Assembly: GCF_019722725.1 (NCBI RefSeq)
Contig: NZ_CP077941.1
Span: 2,418,001-2,482,000, forward strand
DNA: 64,000 nucleotides
Source of the DNA: Vreelandella profundi
Lineage (GTDB): Bacteria > Pseudomonadota > Gammaproteobacteria > Pseudomonadales > Halomonadaceae
Reading direction: 5' to 3'
The position numbers and the translations under genes are program-made. Shown here piece by piece: positions 46,158 through 54,805 of the stretch; the stretch's first letter is position 1; every line of letters starts with the position of its first letter. The notes under the pieces were generated by a model that was given only the letters and a program-made list of their open reading frames with translations, was not told where the DNA came from and did no database searches.

Positions 46158-47639
46158 TTAGTCTCCTTTCACCGCGGCCGCTGCCGCTTTTTCATCGGTT
46201 TCCACAATCCAAGTATCTTTACTGCCACCGCCTTGGGAAGAGTTAACCACCAGCGAGCCCTCTATTAACGCTACTCGGGTTAAACCACCGGTGGTCACAT
46301 GAATTTCAGGCCCTGAAAGAATAAAGGGCCGTAAATCCACATGGCGCGGCTGCGGCACACCATTCGCCAGCGTAGGGGTCGTCGAAAGCGCCAGGGTGGG
46401 CTGAGCCATGTAGTTGCGCGGATTAGCTTTAATCAGTCGCGCGAACTCTTCGCGCGTTTCTTTGGTTGAACGTGGGCCAATCAGCATGCCGTAGCCACCC
46501 GACTCATTGGCAGGCTTTACCACGAGTTCATCCAAATGATCGAGGACATAGCGCCGGTCGTCTTCGAACATACACAGGTAGCTGGGGACGTTAGGCAGCA
46601 GCGGCTCCTGGTCGAGATAGTAGCGAATCAGCGCGGGAACAAAGGCATAAACGACTTTGTCATCTGCCACGCCAGCGCCGGGCGCATTGGCCAGCGCCAC
46701 TTTGCCCGCCCGCCAGGCGCGCATTAGGCCTGCCACCCCCAGCATAGAGTCAGGATTAAACACTTCGGGATCTAAAAACTCATCGTCAACGCGGCGATAA
46801 ATAACATCCACTCGGCGCATGCCTTCTACGGTGCGCATAAAAACGACATTATCGTCATCGACCAGCAGGTCACTCCCCTGTACCAGCTCCACTCCCATTT
46901 GCTGGGCAAGATAGGCATGTTCAAAGTAGGCAGAGTTATAGATCCCTGGGGTAAGTACGACGATCTGTGGTTCATCCCCCGGGCGCGGCGACATAGCTGC
47001 CAACATGTCGTAAAGCTGCGCGACGTAATCATCTACCGGCAAAATCTTGCCTGAGGCAAATAGTTCCGGCAGCACTCGCTTGGTAACGTTACGATTTTCA
47101 AGCATGTAAGACACGCCGGAAGGTATGCGCAGGTTATCTTCCAATACATACAGCGTACCGCTGCCATCGCGCACTAAGTCAGAGCCACAGATATGCGCCC
47201 ACACGCCATGGGGCGGATTAATCCCGACACACTGGGGGCGAAAGTTAACTGATTGGGCCAACACCTCAGCCGGCAGCACCTTATCCTTGATAACTTTTTG
47301 ATCGTGATAAATATCGTCGATAAATAAATTCAGCGCCTGCACACGCTGTTTAAGCCCCGCTTCTGTTTTACGCCACTCGCTGGCGGGAATAATCCGCGGC
47401 ACAATATCAAAAGGCCAAGCGCGATCAATCATTGCGCCTTCTGAATAGACGGTAAACGTAATCCCCATGGTGCGTATCGCGATCTCGGCCGCGGTTTTCC
47501 GCTCGGCCAATTCCTCGGCGCTAAACCTTGCCAACATGTTGCACAATTCACCCGCTGACTCGCGCGGCTGACCCGGTGCGGCCATCAGCTCATCGTAATA
47601 GTCACGACACGCATAGTTATTCCAATTCACTTGGCTCAT
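46158..47639 (-). CDS. Circularly permuted ATP-grasp type 2 protein (active form)
   Basis: 493 residues, COG2308 (DUF404/DUF407). The permuted ATP-grasp is predicted to make amide or peptide bonds with ATP. Conserved blocks are PRIIPASEWRKTEAGLKQR, PHGVWAHICGSDLVRDG, the ATP site DELVVKPANESGGYGM with its Lys and glycine-rich loop, and QGGGSKDTWIVE at the C-terminus. It heads the leftward operon with the alpha-E gene. A sigma-54 promoter lies upstream at 47728-47743. Confidence 0.93.
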   Translation of the reverse strand: MSQVNWNNYACRDYYDELMAAPGQPRESAGELCNMLARFSAEELAERKTAAEIAIRTMGITFTVYSEGAMIDRAWPFDIVPRIIPASEWRKTEAGLKQRVQALNLFIDDIYHDQKVIKDKVLPAEVLAQSVNFRPQCVGINPPHGVWAHICGSDLVRDGSGTLYVLEDNLRIPSGVSYMLENRNVTKRVLPELFASGKILPVDDYVAQLYDMLAAMSPRPGDEPQIVVLTPGIYNSAYFEHAYLAQQMGVELVQGSDLLVDDDNVVFMRTVEGMRRVDVIYRRVDDEFLDPEVFNPDSMLGVAGLMRAWRAGKVALANAPGAGVADDKVVYAFVPALIRYYLDQEPLLPNVPSYLCMFEDDRRYVLDHLDELVVKPANESGGYGMLIGPRSTKETREEFARLIKANPRNYMAQPTLALSTTPTLANGVPQPRHVDLRPFILSGPEIHVTTGGLTRVALIEGSLVVNSSQGGGSKDTWIVETDEKAAAAAVKGD

Positions 47640-47727
47640 GGGCGCTCTCCTAGCGCTGGGGTGGAAGCAGCAACTTCCTCAATGCTCAGTGTAGGCCTGC
47701 TGCGCGCAAAACAATCAAACAATTGAG

Positions 47728-47743
47728 AGCAAAATACGTACCA
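47728..47743 (-). promoter_or_regulatory. Sigma-54 promoter, leftward
   Basis: Minus strand TGGTACGTATTTTGCT: GG and GC elements are separated by exactly 10 bases, and only one position differs from the TGGCACG-N4-TTGCW consensus (T for C). The start would be near 47717, about 78 bases before the ATP-grasp ATG. Confidence 0.78.
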
Positions 47744-47818
47744 TCTTTGGCGATATTTCAACGCTTGCTAGCGCAAACGTTATTGGACAAGGCGAGCAAT
47801 CAAATTAACGGCCCGTTT

Positions 47819-47835
47819 CGCATTATTTTGGTGCA
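47819..47835. promoter_or_regulatory. NtrC-like enhancer site shared by two promoters
   Basis: CGCATTATTTTGGTGCA differs from the NtrC consensus TGCAC-T-N5-GGTGCA at two positions, both in the left half. Its centre is about 110 bp upstream of the leftward sigma-54 start and 121 bp upstream of the rightward one, typical enhancer distances. A second half-site (TTAGTGCAC, ending 47860) is nearby. Confidence 0.62.
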
Positions 47836-47921
47836 ATAAGTGGGTGTTATATTAGTGCACACAGCGCTTTCCACTTTAGTTAAACGCCTTAGTTAAGATA
47901 CCGGCTGCAAAATAGTAAAAG

Positions 47922-47937
47922 TGGAACGATACTTGCG
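47922..47937 (+). promoter_or_regulatory. Sigma-54 promoter, rightward
   Basis: TGGAACGATACTTGCG: GG-N10-GC spacing is exact, with A for C at the fourth position and G for W at the last compared with TGGCACG-N4-TTGCW. The start would be near 47948 and leaves a leader of about 52 bases before the ATG at 48000. Confidence 0.75.
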
Positions 47938-47999
47938 AAACGTTCGGTTATTCCTTATCCCAACCATACGGTTGATAACGGTTCTTTTGAGGGTGGCCC

Positions 48000-50900
48000 A
48001 TGACCATTCGCGTTGCCTTGTATCATCGAACGACCTACCATTTTGATCGCCCGGTGCGTCTTTCGCCCCATGTCATTCGGCTGCGTCCGGCGCCTCACTG
48101 TCGCACGCACATTGAGGCTTACTCCCTCAAGCTTTCTGGCGACGACCACTTTTTGAACTGGCAGCAGGATCCGTTCGGTAACTTCAATGCACGGGTGGTC
48201 TTTCCAGAGCCGCGTAAAGAGTTAACGATTGCCGTCGAGCTCATCGCACCGATGACGGTCATTAACCCGTTCGATTTCTTCTTAGACGATATCGCGCAAA
48301 CGATTCCCTTTGCTTACCCAGAAGCGCTGCGTCAAGAGCTCAGCCCGTATTTGGAAATTACCGAATCGGGACCGCTGCTAATAAAGTGGCTTCAGGATGT
48401 ATCCCACGAGCCCACCACGACGGTTGATTTTTTAGTCGCGCTTAACCAGCGCCTGCAGAACGATATCGGCTATCTCGTGCGCTTAGAGCCGGGCGTGCAG
48501 AGCTGCGAAGAAACCTTAACGCTTGCTAGCGGCTCCTGTCGCGATAGCGCCTGGCTGCTGGTGCAGATTTTTCGACATCTCGGGCTAGCTGCTCGATTTG
48601 TCTCGGGCTACCTCATTCAGCTTAAATCCGATGTTAAAGCGCTGGATGGCCCTAGCGGTACCGAGGTCGACTTCACTGACCTACACGCCTGGACCGAGGT
48701 ATTTCTGCCCGGCGCAGGCTGGGTAGGGCTGGACCCAACTTCGGGTCTATTCGCTGGCGAGGGTCATATACCGCTAGCCGCTACCCCAACTACCGGCAGC
48801 GCGGCCGCGATCACTGGTTTTTCCGACAAGTGTGAAGTCACGTTTGACGTGACCATGGAAGTAGCGCGCATTCACGAAGACCCGCGCGTCACCAAGCCCT
48901 ACAGCGATGAGCAGTGGCAGCGGATCTGCACGCTAGGCGATGACGTAGATGCCGAACTCCTCCAGCAGGACGTCCGCCTGACCATGGGCGGCGAACCGAC
49001 GTTTGTTTCCATTGACGATATGGAAAGCCCGCAGTGGAACACCGAAGCACTGGGCGAGCACAAGCGTGAACGAGCCGAGGCGCTGCTTACGCGCCTGCAG
49101 AATGCCTACGCACCCGGTAGCGCTATTCAACAACAGCAGGGCAAGTGGTATCCCGGCGAGCCGTTACCGCGCTGGGCGCTGGCCTGTTACTGGCGCAAAG
49201 ATGGCGTGCCGCTATGGCGAGATCCTCAATGGCTGGCCTGCCTGGAGGGCGCCGCCCAGGTAGATGTAAATGACACACTGGCTCAACGTTTCACCCAGGC
49301 GCTTAGCGAGCGCCTGGGCGTGGCTGCACGCTACTGGATTCCTGCGTTCGAGGACACCTACTACTATCTCTGGAAAGAGCAGTCGCTTCCGGTCAATGTT
49401 GATCCCCGCGAAACGAATCTGAAGGACGATGCCGAACGCTTGCGTTTAGCTCGCCTATTAGAACAAGGCTTAGATGAAGTGATTGGCTACGCTTTGCCGC
49501 TGCGCCATTCGCTTAGCCAGGCCCATCGCTGGGAAAGCGGGCGCTGGCCGCTCAAGCGCGAGCATCTATTCCTAGTGCCCGGCGATTCCCCCATGGGGCT
49601 GCGATTACCGCTTGCGGCGCTTCCCTGGGCAGACCCCGAAGAGCAGCCTCAGCCGGAATCACTGTTCGCCCACCGCCCAGCGCTAGGCGATATTCATGGC
49701 GAAGTCGCGCGCAGAAATGTCGAACAGCTGCATATTAGCGATGCTGAACGCCTGGGCCGCTCTAGCCATCCCAGCTCGTCACATCCTGAAGGCGAGTCCG
49801 TTCAACAGCAGCCGCGAGCAGACACCGACCGGGAAAGCGGCGTCATTCACACCAGCCTGTGTGTGGAGCCACGCGACGGACGTTTACACATTTTCCTACC
49901 ACCGCTGACCAGCCTTGAGCACTATCTTGACCTGCTTAGCACCGTCGAAGAGTGTGCGAAAGAGCTTGCCTGCCCGGTGATGGTAGAAGGCTACTCGCCG
50001 CCCAGAGACCCACGGTTGGAAAACTTCATGATCACTCCCGACCCTGGCGTGATCGAGGTCAATATTATGCCCGCTGCCAGCTGGCAAACCCTGGTGGCGC
50101 AAACCGAACGGCTGTACGTCGAAGCGCGGGAAACACGCCTGGGCACCGAAAAATTTATGCTTGATGGCCGTCATACCGGTACCGGCGGCGGCAACCATGT
50201 CACGCTAGGCGGCTTAACGCCGGAGGATTCGCCGTTTTTACGCCGCCCTGATTTGCTTGCCAGCCTAGTCACCTACTGGCAGCACCACCCTAGCCTCTCC
50301 TATCTGTTTTCGGGCTTGTTTATTGGCCCGACTAGCCAGGCCCCGCGGGTTGATGAAGCGCGCCATGAAGCCTTGTATGAGTTAGAAATTGCCCTTCAGC
50401 AAATACCTGAAGGCGAGGTGGTTCAACCTTGGCTGGTCGATCGGCTGTTGCGCCATCTGCTGACTGACTTAACCGGCAATACGCATCGTGCCGAGTTCTG
50501 TATCGACAAGCTTTACTCGCCGGATAGCGATAGCGGGCGTTTAGGGCTGTTAGAACTGCGTGGTTTTGAGATGCCGCCGCATGCCCGAATGGGGCTTATG
50601 CAGATGATGCTAATACGCGCGCTGGTGGCGCGCTGCTGGAAAACGCCGTATCGCGCTAAGCCGGTGCGTTGGGGCAGCGCACTGCAAGATCGTTGGATGC
50701 TGCCCCACTACTTATGGAATGACCTTGACGACGTGCTGGGCGACTTACGCCATCACGGCTTTGATTTTGATCTTAAATGGTTCGCCCCGTTCCTTGAGTT
50801 CCGCTTTCCGCTGCATGGTCGACTGCAAACCCCCATGCTGAATATAGAGCTGCGCCAAGCCATCGAGCCGTGGCACGTGTTGGGCGAAGAGGCTTCCGCA

Positions 50901-51350
50901 GGCGGCACGGCGCGTTACGTCGACTCCTCGGTTGAGCGCCTGGAAGTCAAAGTCAGCGGCATGAGCGGCGACCGCTATGTAGTGACCTGCAATGGACGCC
51001 GTGTGCCTCTTGCCGCCACCGGCCGAAACGGTGAAGCGGTTGCAGGCGTGCGCTACCGTGCCTGGCAGCCGCCTTCTGCTCTGCACCCGCAGATTCCCAT
51101 CCACGCGCCGCTCGTATTTGACGTTATCGACACCTGGAACCAGCGCTCTGTTGCGGGTTGCACCTACTATGTGGTGCACCCTACCGGGCGCAATTTCGAC
51201 ACTTTCCCAGTCAATGCCTTTGAAGCCGAAGCGCGGCGGCTAGGGCGCTTTAGTGATAGCGGCCATCGTCATGGGCATCAGGTACCCAAGGTGGAAACAC
51301 CCAGCCTTGAGCTGCCGCAAACGCTCGACCTGCGCTGGACGCCAAGCTAA
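48000..51350 (+). CDS. Transglutaminase-like protease fused to DUF2126
   Basis: 1116 residues. The first 300 form a bacterial transglutaminase-like domain with N-terminal beta region (YHRTTYHFDRPVRLSPHVIRLRP) and catalytic triad C180 (GSCRDSAWLL), H229 (DLHAWTEVF) and D245 (GLDPTSG). Residues from about 310 (RLTMGGEPTFVSIDDMESPQWN) to the end are DUF2126. The DUF2126 part holds HTGTGGGNHVTLGG and LLELRGFEMPPHARMGL blocks. Such proteins are predicted peptidases or amide-bond exchangers paired with ATP-grasp ligases. The next gene starts 21 bases later. Confidence 0.93.
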   Translation: MTIRVALYHRTTYHFDRPVRLSPHVIRLRPAPHCRTHIEAYSLKLSGDDHFLNWQQDPFGNFNARVVFPEPRKELTIAVELIAPMTVINPFDFFLDDIAQTIPFAYPEALRQELSPYLEITESGPLLIKWLQDVSHEPTTTVDFLVALNQRLQNDIGYLVRLEPGVQSCEETLTLASGSCRDSAWLLVQIFRHLGLAARFVSGYLIQLKSDVKALDGPSGTEVDFTDLHAWTEVFLPGAGWVGLDPTSGLFAGEGHIPLAATPTTGSAAAITGFSDKCEVTFDVTMEVARIHEDPRVTKPYSDEQWQRICTLGDDVDAELLQQDVRLTMGGEPTFVSIDDMESPQWNTEALGEHKRERAEALLTRLQNAYAPGSAIQQQQGKWYPGEPLPRWALACYWRKDGVPLWRDPQWLACLEGAAQVDVNDTLAQRFTQALSERLGVAARYWIPAFEDTYYYLWKEQSLPVNVDPRETNLKDDAERLRLARLLEQGLDEVIGYALPLRHSLSQAHRWESGRWPLKREHLFLVPGDSPMGLRLPLAALPWADPEEQPQPESLFAHRPALGDIHGEVARRNVEQLHISDAERLGRSSHPSSSHPEGESVQQQPRADTDRESGVIHTSLCVEPRDGRLHIFLPPLTSLEHYLDLLSTVEECAKELACPVMVEGYSPPRDPRLENFMITPDPGVIEVNIMPAASWQTLVAQTERLYVEARETRLGTEKFMLDGRHTGTGGGNHVTLGGLTPEDSPFLRRPDLLASLVTYWQHHPSLSYLFSGLFIGPTSQAPRVDEARHEALYELEIALQQIPEGEVVQPWLVDRLLRHLLTDLTGNTHRAEFCIDKLYSPDSDSGRLGLLELRGFEMPPHARMGLMQMMLIRALVARCWKTPYRAKPVRWGSALQDRWMLPHYLWNDLDDVLGDLRHHGFDFDLKWFAPFLEFRFPLHGRLQTPMLNIELRQAIEPWHVLGEEASAGGTARYVDSSVERLEVKVSGMSGDRYVVTCNGRRVPLAATGRNGEAVAGVRYRAWQPPSALHPQIPIHAPLVFDVIDTWNQRSVAGCTYYVVHPTGRNFDTFPVNAFEAEARRLGRFSDSGHRHGHQVPKVETPSLELPQTLDLRWTPS

Positions 51351-51370
51351 TGCTTTTCTCTTAGCGTTCA

Positions 51371-53824
51371 GTGCAGGATAATCCGCCCCTCACTTTTCAG
51401 GATTATAAGGAAATGACGGCCCCTGTCTCTCCCTCTCTTATCGCGCCGCTCGCTAACGGGCTCGTTGAGGACTACTTGAATCAGCTAGGCAAGGGACAGC
51501 CCGGCACATTTGACGCCATGCTTGATGGCCAAGGGCAGCTGCGCCCTGGCTGGCAAAGCCTGCTGGGTTCTTTGGAAACCCTGGGCCCAGAAGGCCGTTA
51601 TCATCAGCATGAAGAAATTCAGCGCCTGCTAGCCGAGAACGGCGTGATTTTCAATATGCACGACGAAGCCCAGGGGCGTTCTTGGCGGCTGGACCCACTC
51701 CCCTGGGTGATTGATGAAGCCCAGTGGCAAGCGTTGGAAGCGGGGCTCACGCAGCGCAGCCGCTTACTGTCCGCAATTTATGATGACATTTACGGGCCTA
51801 GAACGCTCTTTGATGCCGGCTTGCTGCCAACTCAGGCACTGCTCGCCTCCTCAGACCTACTGCTGCCTTGCCACGATTCACTGCCTAAAGATCACGCCCC
51901 GATCACCTTCCACGGCGTGGATGTGATTCAAGACACACAGGGTCAGTGGCGGGTAATGGCAGACCGGCTGCAAGCGCCCTCAGGCACCGGCTTTGCGCTT
52001 GAAAATCGTATTTTGATGGCGCGCGCGCTGCCGGACATGTACCGCAATGCGCCGCTTAAACGCTTAGCCGGCTTTCTTGACCTGCATCACCGCACGCTTA
52101 TCGCCATGGCCTACCAACACCGCGATAACCCGACGCTTATCTTGTTGACGCCGGGGCCAGCAAGCCCACGCTATTTTGAGCACGCTTACCTGGCCAACTA
52201 CCTCAATATTGCGCTGGTAGAAGGCCAGGATTTAGTCGTGCGCGACACCCAGGTGTGGCTGCGCACGCTGGGTGGCTTGCAGCCAGTGGATGTAATATTG
52301 CGCCACTGCGACGATAGTTACTGCGACCCGCTAGAGCTACGCGGTGACTCTCAGCTCGGCGTGCCAGGGCTACTGCAAGCGATGCGTGCTGGCGGCGTGG
52401 CGCTTTCTAACGCGCTGGGGGTCGGTATTTTGGAATCCCCTGTACTCGCCGACTACCTGCCTGCGCTGTGCGAGCACCTACTGGGCGAAACGTTACTGCT
52501 TGCCAATGCCGACGCCACGACTCAGCCAGCCACCGCACCCATTTTTGACAGCTACCTGCAGCGTTTAGCGCCCACCACGCTCAATCTGCGCTGCTTTGTG
52601 ACGCGCACGCCTGCTGGTGGCGCCGCTAAAACGCCTGCGACGAGCGAATACCAGGTCATGCCCGGCGGCCTAGCTTGGGTTGGTGAGCCCGGTTCCCCCT
52701 CGCTCAGCAGCACAGTCGTTAAAGATGTATGGGTCACGGCTGCCTCACCTCAGCCGCATGTTAGCCAGCTACGCCAGGCCCGAGGCCCGGTGGTGGCCAC
52801 TCGCGATGGAACAGACCTGCCTAGCCGAGTGGCTGAAAGCCTGTTTTGGCTGGGCCGCTATGGCGAAAGGCTAGATACCCGCGCTCGCCTGCTGCGTGAA
52901 GCGCTGCTGAGATTAATGGAGTATGACCAGGACGAGATTGCTGACCAGCTGCTTGATGAGCTGCTGCTGGCGCTGGATATCACCACGCTCAATGAAGACG
53001 ACGAACACCGACTTCTGGCACCGCTCGTTGGCTTTGATCAGAAGCGCACGGCGCTGCTGGCTCAGTTTGACGATGTCGACCCCCAGGCCTTGCAGCCGCT
53101 GTTTGCACAGCTGATGCGCAATGCCCGCAGCGTGCGTGATCATTTAGGTGACGACTCTTGGCGCGTGGTACATCAATTACGCCAACGAATAGCGACGTTT
53201 AATCCAAGCCTAGGCACCAGCGCTGCACGGCGTGCCTGTGAAGGTCTCTCTGCCCAGCTGGCGGCCTTCTTTGGGCTGTGTAACGAAACCATGCCACATC
53301 ACTATGGCTGGCGCTTTATGGATATTGGCCGATTCTTAGACCGCGTGCTGGGGCTTCTCTCGCTACTTAAGCTGACGCTCAATGCTTCGCACACGCCGGG
53401 GCTGGCCCTGTGGGAAGTAGTGCTGGCGACGACCGATAACTTCACCGCTTACCGGCGGCGCTATCGCAGCGAGCTTCATCCAGCGGCGATTCTAGATTTA
53501 CTGCTGTTCGATGAAACCAACCCACGCTCGGTGGGCTACATGCTCAAACGCCTTGAGCGTCAGATGGAGCGTTTACCCGGCACAACGTCACCTTATCGTA
53601 ACGCTGAACGGCGGCTATTAATTCAAGCCAATGCGGCGCTGCACCTTGCAGACATTGATCGCTTAAGCCACTTAGCCGATACACCCTCGGCACAAAAGGC
53701 ATTAGAACAATTGCTGGATGCTCTCATTGAACCGTTAAGCGCGCTTTCCGAAGCCGTTGGTCAGAGCCATTTCAGCCACGTGGAGCGCCCGCGCCAATTG
53801 GTTAGCATGGAGCCCAATGCATGA
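51371..53824 (+). CDS. Fused permuted ATP-grasp (degenerate) and alpha-E protein
   Basis: 817 residues, GTG start at 51371. Residues 1 to about 470 align with the 493-residue ATP-grasp (RLQAPSGTGFALENR, YFEHAYLANYLNIALVEG, VDVILRHCDDSYCDP). After LCEHLLGETLLLAN, roughly 60 residues are missing, namely those that carry the ATP-site Lys and GGYG loop in its partner. Residues from about 480 (PSRVAESLFWLGRYGERLDTRAR) are an alpha-E domain. It therefore looks like a non-catalytic or scaffold version. The stop overlaps the next ATG (ATGA). Confidence 0.9.
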   Translation: MQDNPPLTFQDYKEMTAPVSPSLIAPLANGLVEDYLNQLGKGQPGTFDAMLDGQGQLRPGWQSLLGSLETLGPEGRYHQHEEIQRLLAENGVIFNMHDEAQGRSWRLDPLPWVIDEAQWQALEAGLTQRSRLLSAIYDDIYGPRTLFDAGLLPTQALLASSDLLLPCHDSLPKDHAPITFHGVDVIQDTQGQWRVMADRLQAPSGTGFALENRILMARALPDMYRNAPLKRLAGFLDLHHRTLIAMAYQHRDNPTLILLTPGPASPRYFEHAYLANYLNIALVEGQDLVVRDTQVWLRTLGGLQPVDVILRHCDDSYCDPLELRGDSQLGVPGLLQAMRAGGVALSNALGVGILESPVLADYLPALCEHLLGETLLLANADATTQPATAPIFDSYLQRLAPTTLNLRCFVTRTPAGGAAKTPATSEYQVMPGGLAWVGEPGSPSLSSTVVKDVWVTAASPQPHVSQLRQARGPVVATRDGTDLPSRVAESLFWLGRYGERLDTRARLLREALLRLMEYDQDEIADQLLDELLLALDITTLNEDDEHRLLAPLVGFDQKRTALLAQFDDVDPQALQPLFAQLMRNARSVRDHLGDDSWRVVHQLRQRIATFNPSLGTSAARRACEGLSAQLAAFFGLCNETMPHHYGWRFMDIGRFLDRVLGLLSLLKLTLNASHTPGLALWEVVLATTDNFTAYRRRYRSELHPAAILDLLLFDETNPRSVGYMLKRLERQMERLPGTTSPYRNAERRLLIQANAALHLADIDRLSHLADTPSAQKALEQLLDALIEPLSALSEAVGQSHFSHVERPRQLVSMEPNA

Positions 53825-54687
53825 ACTACACGCTGCGGCATACTACGCGCTATGACTACAGCGCCCCGGTCACGCTGTGCCATAGTGAAGCGCGTGTATT
53901 GCCACGAGAAACACCCCACCAGCAGTGTGGCGTTTCTGAGCTGCACATTAGCCCTGCCCCGCAGGTGCAAATGGAGCGCCGCGATGTGTTTGGCAACCGT
54001 GTACTGTATTTCGCCATGGAAGACGTTCATCAGCGTCTGGATGTCACGGTGATAACCTCGCTGAGCACTCAGCCGCTGGCCGCGCTGCCGAGCACATCAC
54101 CAGCGTGGGAAGACGTCGTTAAACATCTTAGCCAAGACGCTCGCTTTGACGTTCAGCTCTATCGCTTAGACTCGCCGTTTATTCGCCGCAACCCTACATT
54201 AGCCGCTTTCGCACGCGAGTGTTTCACGCCGGGCCGGCCGTTAGTTGAAGCGGCATTAGCACTTAACAATCTGATTCACAGCACGTTTGAATACGACCCA
54301 AGCTTCACCACGCTAGCGACGCCGCTGAGCGAAGTGCTCACCAATCGGCGCGGCGTCTGCCAAGACTTCGCTCATCTAGCCATTGGCGCATTACGCTCGA
54401 TAGGCCTCACGGCCCGCTACGTCAGCGGCTATTTGGAAACTCAGCCGCCGGCTGGGCAGCCGCGCTTAATTGGCGCGGATGCCTCTCATGCATGGCTGGC
54501 CACCTGGATTCCTGAATGGGGCTGGTTGGCACTTGATCCTACCAACGGCACCGTGCCCGGCGAGCAGCACCCCGTGCTCGCCTGGGGGCGAGACTATGCC
54601 GACGTGGCGCCGCTTAAAGGCGTGATGAATGGCGGTGGCGAGCATCGTTTGGAGGTAAATGTTGATGTGCTGCCCGCTGCAGGCTAA
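53821..54687 (+). CDS. Transglutaminase-like protease, stand-alone
   Basis: 288 residues of the bacterial transglutaminase-like cysteine protease family (COG1305). N-terminal beta domain (YTLRHTTRYDYSAPVTLCHSEARVLPR), then the triad C180 (NRRGVCQDFAHL), H223 (DASHAWLATW) and D239 (LALDPTNG). No signal peptide is visible, so it acts in the cytoplasm unless exported otherwise. It is the last gene of the rightward operon, overlapping the fusion gene by four bases. Confidence 0.93.
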   Translation: MNYTLRHTTRYDYSAPVTLCHSEARVLPRETPHQQCGVSELHISPAPQVQMERRDVFGNRVLYFAMEDVHQRLDVTVITSLSTQPLAALPSTSPAWEDVVKHLSQDARFDVQLYRLDSPFIRRNPTLAAFARECFTPGRPLVEAALALNNLIHSTFEYDPSFTTLATPLSEVLTNRRGVCQDFAHLAIGALRSIGLTARYVSGYLETQPPAGQPRLIGADASHAWLATWIPEWGWLALDPTNGTVPGEQHPVLAWGRDYADVAPLKGVMNGGGEHRLEVNVDVLPAAG

Positions 54688-54805
54688 CGCGCATTCTGTC
54701 TATCTCGGCGTAGTAATAGTTATTTGTTGTGTAACTATTAATGGAAAACCAAATAACGTTCTGTCATTTCGTGTACTCAGTACTATTTAAAAGGGCTCTA
54801 CGTTT

